From contig NZ_JAMTCF010000017.1 of the NCBI RefSeq assembly GCF_024171695.1, positions 124,001-188,000 on the forward strand: a DNA stretch of 64,000 bases, in the 5' to 3' direction. Under the pieces are notes generated by a model that saw nothing but the letters and a program-made list of their open reading frames with translations, did not search any database and had not been told where the DNA came from. This document shows, piece after piece, positions 60,621 to 64,000 of this stretch (position 1 is the stretch's first letter; the number at the start of each line of letters is the position of its first letter). A program made the translations under genes and the position numbers. This stretch comes from Actinosynnema pretiosum (GTDB lineage Bacteria; Actinomycetota; Actinomycetes; Mycobacteriales; Pseudonocardiaceae).

Positions 60621-61601
60621 ATGTCCTACCTGCCGTCGTCGGACCGGTACGAGCGGATGCCCTACAGGCGGGTCGGCCGCAGCGGGCTCAAGCTGCCCGC
60701 CGTGTCGCTCGGCCTGTGGCACAACTTCGGCGACGACAAGGGGTTGGAGACCCAGCGCGCCATCCTGCGCCGGGCCTTCGACCTCGGCGTGACCCACTTC
60801 GACCTGGCCAACAACTACGGCCCGCCGCCCGGCTCGGCCGAGCGCAACTTCGGCGCGCTGTTCGGCCAGGACCTGGCCGCGCACCGCGACGAGATCATCA
60901 TCTCCACCAAGGCCGGCTACACCATGTGGGACGGCCCGTACGGCGACTTCGGCTCCCGCAAGTACCTGCTGTCCTCGCTGGACCAGTCGCTGAGCCGGAT
61001 GAAGCTCGACTACGTCGACGTCTTCTACCACCACCGCCCGGACCCGGAGACCCCCATCGAGGAGTCCATGGGCGCGCTGGACCACGCGGTCCGCTCCGGC
61101 AAGGCGCTGTACGCGGGCATCTCCAACTACTCCGCCGAGCAGACCGCCGAGGCCGCGCGGGTGCTGCGCGAGCTGGGCACCCCGCTGCTCATCCACCAGC
61201 CCTCGTACTCGATGTTCAACCGGTGGAGCGAGGACGGCCTGTACGACGTGCTCGCCGAGGTCGGCGCGGGCAGCATCGCCTACTCGCCGCTGGCGCAGGG
61301 CCTGCTGACCAACCGGTACCTGGGCGGCGTGCCCGAGGGCTCGCGGGCGGCGGGCGGCAGCCCGTTCCTCAAGTCCGACGCCATCACCGAGGAGAAGCTG
61401 GACAAGGTCAGGGCGCTGGGCGCCATCGCCGAGGGCCGGGGCCAGACCCTGGCGCAGCTGGCGATCGCCTGGGTGCTGCGCAACGCCACGTCCGCGCTGG
61501 TCGGGGCGAGCAGCCCGGAGCAGCTGGCGGACAACGTGGCCTCGGTGGGGAACCTGGAGCTGACCGCCGACGAGCTGGCCGAGATCGAGAAGCACCTCTG
61601 A
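60621..61601 (+). CDS. aldo/keto reductase, L-glyceraldehyde 3-phosphate reductase-like
   Basis: 326 aa AKR barrel of the YghZ type: PYRRVGRSGLKLPAVSLGLWHNFG, THFDLANNYGPPPGSAERNFG, STKAGYTMWDGPYGDFGSRKYL, the Tyr of NNYGPP and Lys of STKAGY belong to the catalytic tetrad. NADPH-dependent aldehyde reduction. ATG 60621 has GGAGAA upstream, 7 bp after the sensor gene. Its link to sugar use is by operon only. Confidence 0.92.
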   Translation: MSYLPSSDRYERMPYRRVGRSGLKLPAVSLGLWHNFGDDKGLETQRAILRRAFDLGVTHFDLANNYGPPPGSAERNFGALFGQDLAAHRDEIIISTKAGYTMWDGPYGDFGSRKYLLSSLDQSLSRMKLDYVDVFYHHRPDPETPIEESMGALDHAVRSGKALYAGISNYSAEQTAEAARVLRELGTPLLIHQPSYSMFNRWSEDGLYDVLAEVGAGSIAYSPLAQGLLTNRYLGGVPEGSRAAGGSPFLKSDAITEEKLDKVRALGAIAEGRGQTLAQLAIAWVLRNATSALVGASSPEQLADNVASVGNLELTADELAEIEKHL

Positions 61602-61608
61602 CGGGGGC

Positions 61609-61640
61609 GGGCGCGGGGGTCGTCGTCGGCCCCCGCGCCC
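61609..61640. terminator. bidirectional terminator between the AKR and SagB-like genes
   Basis: Perfect 11-bp arms 61609-61619 and 61630-61640, 10-nt loop, in the 45-bp gap of two convergent genes. Confidence 0.85.
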
Positions 61641-61646
61641 CGCGCC

Positions 61647-62774
61647 TCACGTCAGCCGCGTCCTCCGGAACGTCTCCAGGCCCGCGAGCGGCGCCGCGTA
61701 CGGCTGCTCGGCGGCCGGGTAGCCCGCGCCCAGCAGGTACACCGGGATGCTGCCGATGTTGTCCAGGCCGATCCTGCGCGCGAGCGCCTCGTCGTAGAAC
61801 GCGCCCGTCTGCAGCGGGCCCAGGCCCAGCGCGGTGGCGGTCAGCGCGAACGTCTGGCCGAGGTGACCGGCGTTGAGCAGGCTCACCCGGTAGGAGCGCG
61901 GCAGCTCGTACTTGCTGCTCATCCGGTCGATCACGGACGCCAGCACCACGGTGAACGCGACCGAGCCCACCCACGGCTGGTCCGTGCCGAGGTGCGTCAT
62001 CTCGTCCCTGGTCAGGCCGGGGGAGACGAGTTCGAGCGAGTGCTCGCGCAGGTTGTAGTGGTAGAAGCCGGGGGACAGGCCCTCCACGGCCAGCACCCCC
62101 ACGTACGCGTCGAGCTCCTGGCGCGAGCCGCCCGCCGGGCTGGTGCGGCGGAACAGGGCGCTGCGGCCGGAGTCGATGAAGTCGGTCGGGCCGAAGGTGG
62201 TCACCAGCAGCGCGGCCAGCACCGCCAGCGGCACCGGTTCCTCGGTGAAGTCGCGGACCGTGCGGCGGGCGTACAGCGCCCTGCCCAGCGGCACGCCCAG
62301 GTCGGCGGGCACGCGCGGCAGCAGCACCCGCTCGGCCTCCGGGTACTCGGTGAACACCCGGTGCTGCGGACCGGCGGTGTCCGCCGTGTCGTTCTTGGCC
62401 TGCTCCCTGGCCTGCTCGCGGTCAGCGGGCAGCTTCTCCGCGTCGATCTGCGTGCCGTAGTGGAAGAACGGGGCCTCCGGGGCCCAGGTCTCCCAGGTGC
62501 GCGCGGCCAGCTCGTCCCGCTCGGCCTCGTCGCTGTCCTCGACCAGCAGCGCGCCCGCCTCGCGCAGCACCTCCACCGCCTCGGACACGGTGTCGGGCGT
62601 CAGGTGGTCCAGCTCCTCGGTCGCCTTGGCCGCGTCCACCCAGGAGTCGAACGCCGACAGCACCTCGGCGGCCACCGGGTGCAGCGCGGTCGGCGTGCCG
62701 CTCAGGTAGGGGTGCACGACGAACTCGTCCTCGTGCCAGTAGCAGGTCAGGCTGTGGGCGCGGCGCAGGCGCAT
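61647..62774 (-). CDS. SagB-type flavin dehydrogenase with N-terminal PqqD-like domain
   Basis: 375 aa. Residues about 1-90 look like a winged-helix PqqD/RRE-type peptide-binding domain (HPVAAEVLSAFDSW, SEAVEVLREAGALLVE). The rest is a SagB/ThcOx nitroreductase-fold FMN domain (LYARRTVRDFTEEPVPL, FRRTSPAGGSRQELDAYVGV, LSPGFYHYNLREHSLEL, LNAGHLGQTFALTATALGLG, GSIPVYLLGAGYP). Such enzymes oxidise azolines to azoles or act on other RiPP precursors. No YcaO gene is in the window. ATG 62774 has GGAGGTG upstream. A 31-aa precursor-like gene precedes it by 62 bp, through a hairpin. Confidence 0.88.
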   Translation of the reverse strand: MRLRRAHSLTCYWHEDEFVVHPYLSGTPTALHPVAAEVLSAFDSWVDAAKATEELDHLTPDTVSEAVEVLREAGALLVEDSDEAERDELAARTWETWAPEAPFFHYGTQIDAEKLPADREQAREQAKNDTADTAGPQHRVFTEYPEAERVLLPRVPADLGVPLGRALYARRTVRDFTEEPVPLAVLAALLVTTFGPTDFIDSGRSALFRRTSPAGGSRQELDAYVGVLAVEGLSPGFYHYNLREHSLELVSPGLTRDEMTHLGTDQPWVGSVAFTVVLASVIDRMSSKYELPRSYRVSLLNAGHLGQTFALTATALGLGPLQTGAFYDEALARRIGLDNIGSIPVYLLGAGYPAAEQPYAAPLAGLETFRRTRLT

Positions 62775-62797
62775 GACACCTCCGGTGCGGAATGGGA

Positions 62798-62830
62798 GGG
62801 GCCGGGCCCGCTCGTGGCGGACCCGGCCCC
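62798..62830 (-). terminator. attenuator hairpin between precursor peptide and SagB-like genes
   Basis: Arms 62798-62811 and 62817-62830 make a 14-bp stem (one G-U in the minus-strand RNA) with a 5-nt loop, 6 bp past the peptide stop and 23 bp before the SagB start. Such partial terminators raise precursor over enzyme expression in RiPP operons. Confidence 0.7.
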
Positions 62831-62836
62831 CGGGCG

Positions 62837-62932
62837 TCACGGCTGGTCGCCGTTGTACCAGTAGTAGAAGTTCGGCTGGTTCGACCGCTCAAGGCGGATG
62901 ACCGGCCTCGCCTTCATCGAGATCTTGCGCAT
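62837..62932 (-). CDS. candidate RiPP precursor peptide (31 aa)
   Basis: 31 codons, ATG 62932 with a perfect AGGAGG 8 nt upstream. The N-terminal half is basic (R2, K3, K7, R9, R13, R16); the C terminus is NQPNFYYWYNGDQP, with five aromatic residues in a row of five (FYYWY). The length, strong ribosome binding site, aromatic core and position right before a SagB-type dehydrogenase with a PqqD-like domain mark it as a ribosomally made, modified peptide. It has no Cys, and its only Ser are S5 and S17, so classic azole formation is unlikely in the core. I do not recognise its class. Confidence 0.75.
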   Translation of the reverse strand: MRKISMKARPVIRLERSNQPNFYYWYNGDQP

Positions 62933-63506
62933 GATCGTCACCTCCTCTGGAGTTCCGTCGTGCCCTGGGTGGATGCCCCTGGAAAACCGGAATCCACATC
63001 GGACCGGACGGTCCCCTCCATCCAGCGACGATTTCGTTCCGCCCCAGTCACGTGCAACGCGTGCAGGGTCCTCCGATGGTGGCCACTTGGGCTCGCCGCG
63101 CCCGCGAACGCCCTCGTCGGACGCGGTCTCCGAAGCGCGGGACCCTCGCGCGCGCCGTTGAGCGCTCGGGCCCCGCGCCCGTCCGGTCCGGCCGCCGCTG
63201 GAATGTCCGGACCGGAACCTGCCGCGTCCGCGATCGCGGTGGGTGAATTGCGTCGACGGTATTTCCGGAACGACCGTAGCGCAGTTCGGCGGGATCGGAC
63301 AACGCCCGTTCCGGCTGGTGAGCGGTGGTGACGTCGAAATCGGTCGGCAATGATGTCGAACACGGTCGAACGCACTTGTCGCGGAATTTAGTTCCGTCGC
63401 GTTGGAATTACTCCCCGAACGCGGAGCGCGCCCGGAAAACCCCTCGCCCGCGCGGGGCCGGTGCTGCTAGCGTCCCGGCAGGACTTCGAGCGGAGGGAGG
63501 TGGGGC
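62933..63506. other. 574-bp stretch without a supported gene
   Basis: Divergent control region of the peptide operon and rsgA leader. Open frames on both strands lack protein-like composition. A CGGAA-TTTAG-TTCCG palindrome lies at 63382-63396. TAGCGT (63468-63473) is the likely -10 box for the rsgA transcript. Confidence 0.5.
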
Positions 63507-63563
63507 ATGACCGTCTTGGCCGTCGTTGCCGCGCGCCCCGACCCCACCCGCCCCCAGGGCTGA
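63507..63563 (+). CDS. 18-aa leader peptide upstream of rsgA
   Basis: ATG 63507 behind GGAGGGAGG encodes MTVLAVVAARPDPTRPQG and ends in TGA 63561-63563. A hairpin starts at the next base. The Pro/Arg-rich end may slow ribosomes. Its only evident role is control of the downstream rsgA gene. Confidence 0.6.
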   Translation: MTVLAVVAARPDPTRPQG

Positions 63564-63629
63564 CGCCTCCCGCTCGTTCGCGGAGGCGCCCCTCGTGGCG
63601 GGACCACCCGCGACGACCAGGAGTCCCGC
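63564..63629 (+). promoter_or_regulatory. switching hairpins between leader peptide and rsgA
   Basis: Stem A pairs 63564-63570 with 63582-63588 directly after the leader stop. GCGGGA (63598-63603) can pair either with CCCGC (63607-63611) or with TCCCGC (63624-63629), which abuts the ATG; the latter would bury the Shine-Dalgarno AGGAG (63619-63623). Confidence 0.45.
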
Positions 63630-64000
63630 ATGTCCACCGCATCACCGCTCGCCCACCACGGCTGGGACGAGCGCTTCGCCCAGCACCTCACCACCGACCT
63701 CCTCCCCGGCCGCGTCGTCCGCGTCGACCGGGGCGCCTGCGAGGTCGTCACCGAAGAGGGCAGGCGGTCCGCCCGCGTCCGCAGGGGCCTCGAACCCTGC
63801 ACCGGCGACTGGGTCGGCCTCGCCGAGGACGGCTCGCTCACCCAGGTCCTGCCCCGCCGCACCGCCCTCGTCCGGGGCTCCGGCGGGAACCCGCAGGTCC
63901 TGGCCGCCAACGTGGACGCCGTCGCCGTCGTGGTGCCGCTGTCCGCGCGCCTCGCGCTCGGCCGCGTCGAACGGCTGCTCGCCCTCGCCTGGGAGAGCGG
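63630..64000 (+). CDS. rsgA: ribosome small subunit-dependent GTPase A, N-terminal part (cut by window end)
   Basis: 123 residues visible. N-terminal OB fold (LLPGRVVRVDRGACEVVTEEGRR, CTGDWVGLAEDGSLTQVLPRRTALVRGS) and start of the GTPase domain (ANVDAVAVVVPLS, GRVERLLALAWESG). RsgA (YjeQ) checks late 30S assembly and releases RbfA. The G motifs lie beyond the window. ATG 63630 follows AGGAG. The upstream leader peptide and hairpins are unusual for this gene. Confidence 0.88.
   Translation, partial: MSTASPLAHHGWDERFAQHLTTDLLPGRVVRVDRGACEVVTEEGRRSARVRRGLEPCTGDWVGLAEDGSLTQVLPRRTALVRGSGGNPQVLAANVDAVAVVVPLSARLALGRVERLLALAWES

Noticed and set aside
62938-63375. 145-codon minus-strand frame upstream of the precursor peptide
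   Set aside because: Arg-rich, no ribosome binding site or recognised domain, and it ends right at the peptide's Shine-Dalgarno region.
63340-63380. LexA-like box (GTCGAACACGGTCGAAC)
   Set aside because: The two GTCGAAC elements are direct, not inverted, so they do not form the actinobacterial SOS box TCGAAC-N4-GTTCGA.

Overview
The window is high-GC actinomycete DNA. Pointers are GTG/TTG starts, several genes with a -10 box only 6-8 nt before the start codon (leaderless type), an AfsR/SARP regulator, ESX (type VII) genes, a DasR-like chitinase promoter, an ECF42 sigma factor and rare TTA codons. Gene content and style fit a Pseudonocardiaceae member such as Actinosynnema or Saccharothrix; this is inference, since no rRNA or tRNA gene is present. 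Apart from the two genes cut by the edges and one frameshifted gene, the reading frames are intact.

Layout. 1-7.3 kb: end of a FAD/NAD(P)-binding protein, a 138-bp nested palindrome, an AfsR-like regulator divergent from an ESX operon (helical protein, PPE-like Gly/Pro/Tyr-rich protein, EspG-like chaperone). 7.5-11.4 kb: redox genes with a LysR regulator. 11.5-17.3 kb: a large secreted subtilase and, 720 bp upstream on the same strand, a lipoprotein that looks like the subtilase propeptide alone, behind an MscS channel. 17.4-20.9 kb: response regulator, histidine kinase and DUF4173 membrane protein operon. 21-28.5 kb: RecD2-type helicase, GH18 chitinase with two DasR-type operators, a serine hydrolase, a ROK protein and a PP2C phosphatase. 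28.5-41.7 kb: ArsR, TetR, AraC and NmrA-type genes, a P450-like/PEP-mutase fusion, an ECF42-YCII pair, a PrmC-related methyltransferase with an unusual leader, flavin enzymes and a membrane protein.

41.8-45.5 kb: an AAA ATPase and cytoplasmic subtilase matching the IetAS antiphage module. 45.5-61.6 kb: a sugar-utilisation locus (ROK regulator, family-5 binding protein and ABC importer, GH36 alpha-galactosidase, GH2 beta-mannosidase, LacI-like sensor without HTH, aldo/keto reductase), probably for galactomannan-type oligosaccharides. It is interrupted at 52.3-55.1 kb by two paralogous mini membrane proteins, a VOC protein and an AbiL-like pair (AAA15 ATPase plus frameshifted RloB).

61.6-64 kb: a SagB-type dehydrogenase preceded by a 31-codon gene with an aromatic-rich C terminus, which I read as a minimal uncharacterised RiPP system with an attenuator hairpin between enzyme and precursor. 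The window ends in rsgA, preceded by an 18-aa leader peptide and switching hairpins. The PrmC-related gene has a comparable leader, so two translation-factor genes may be controlled by short upstream ORFs.
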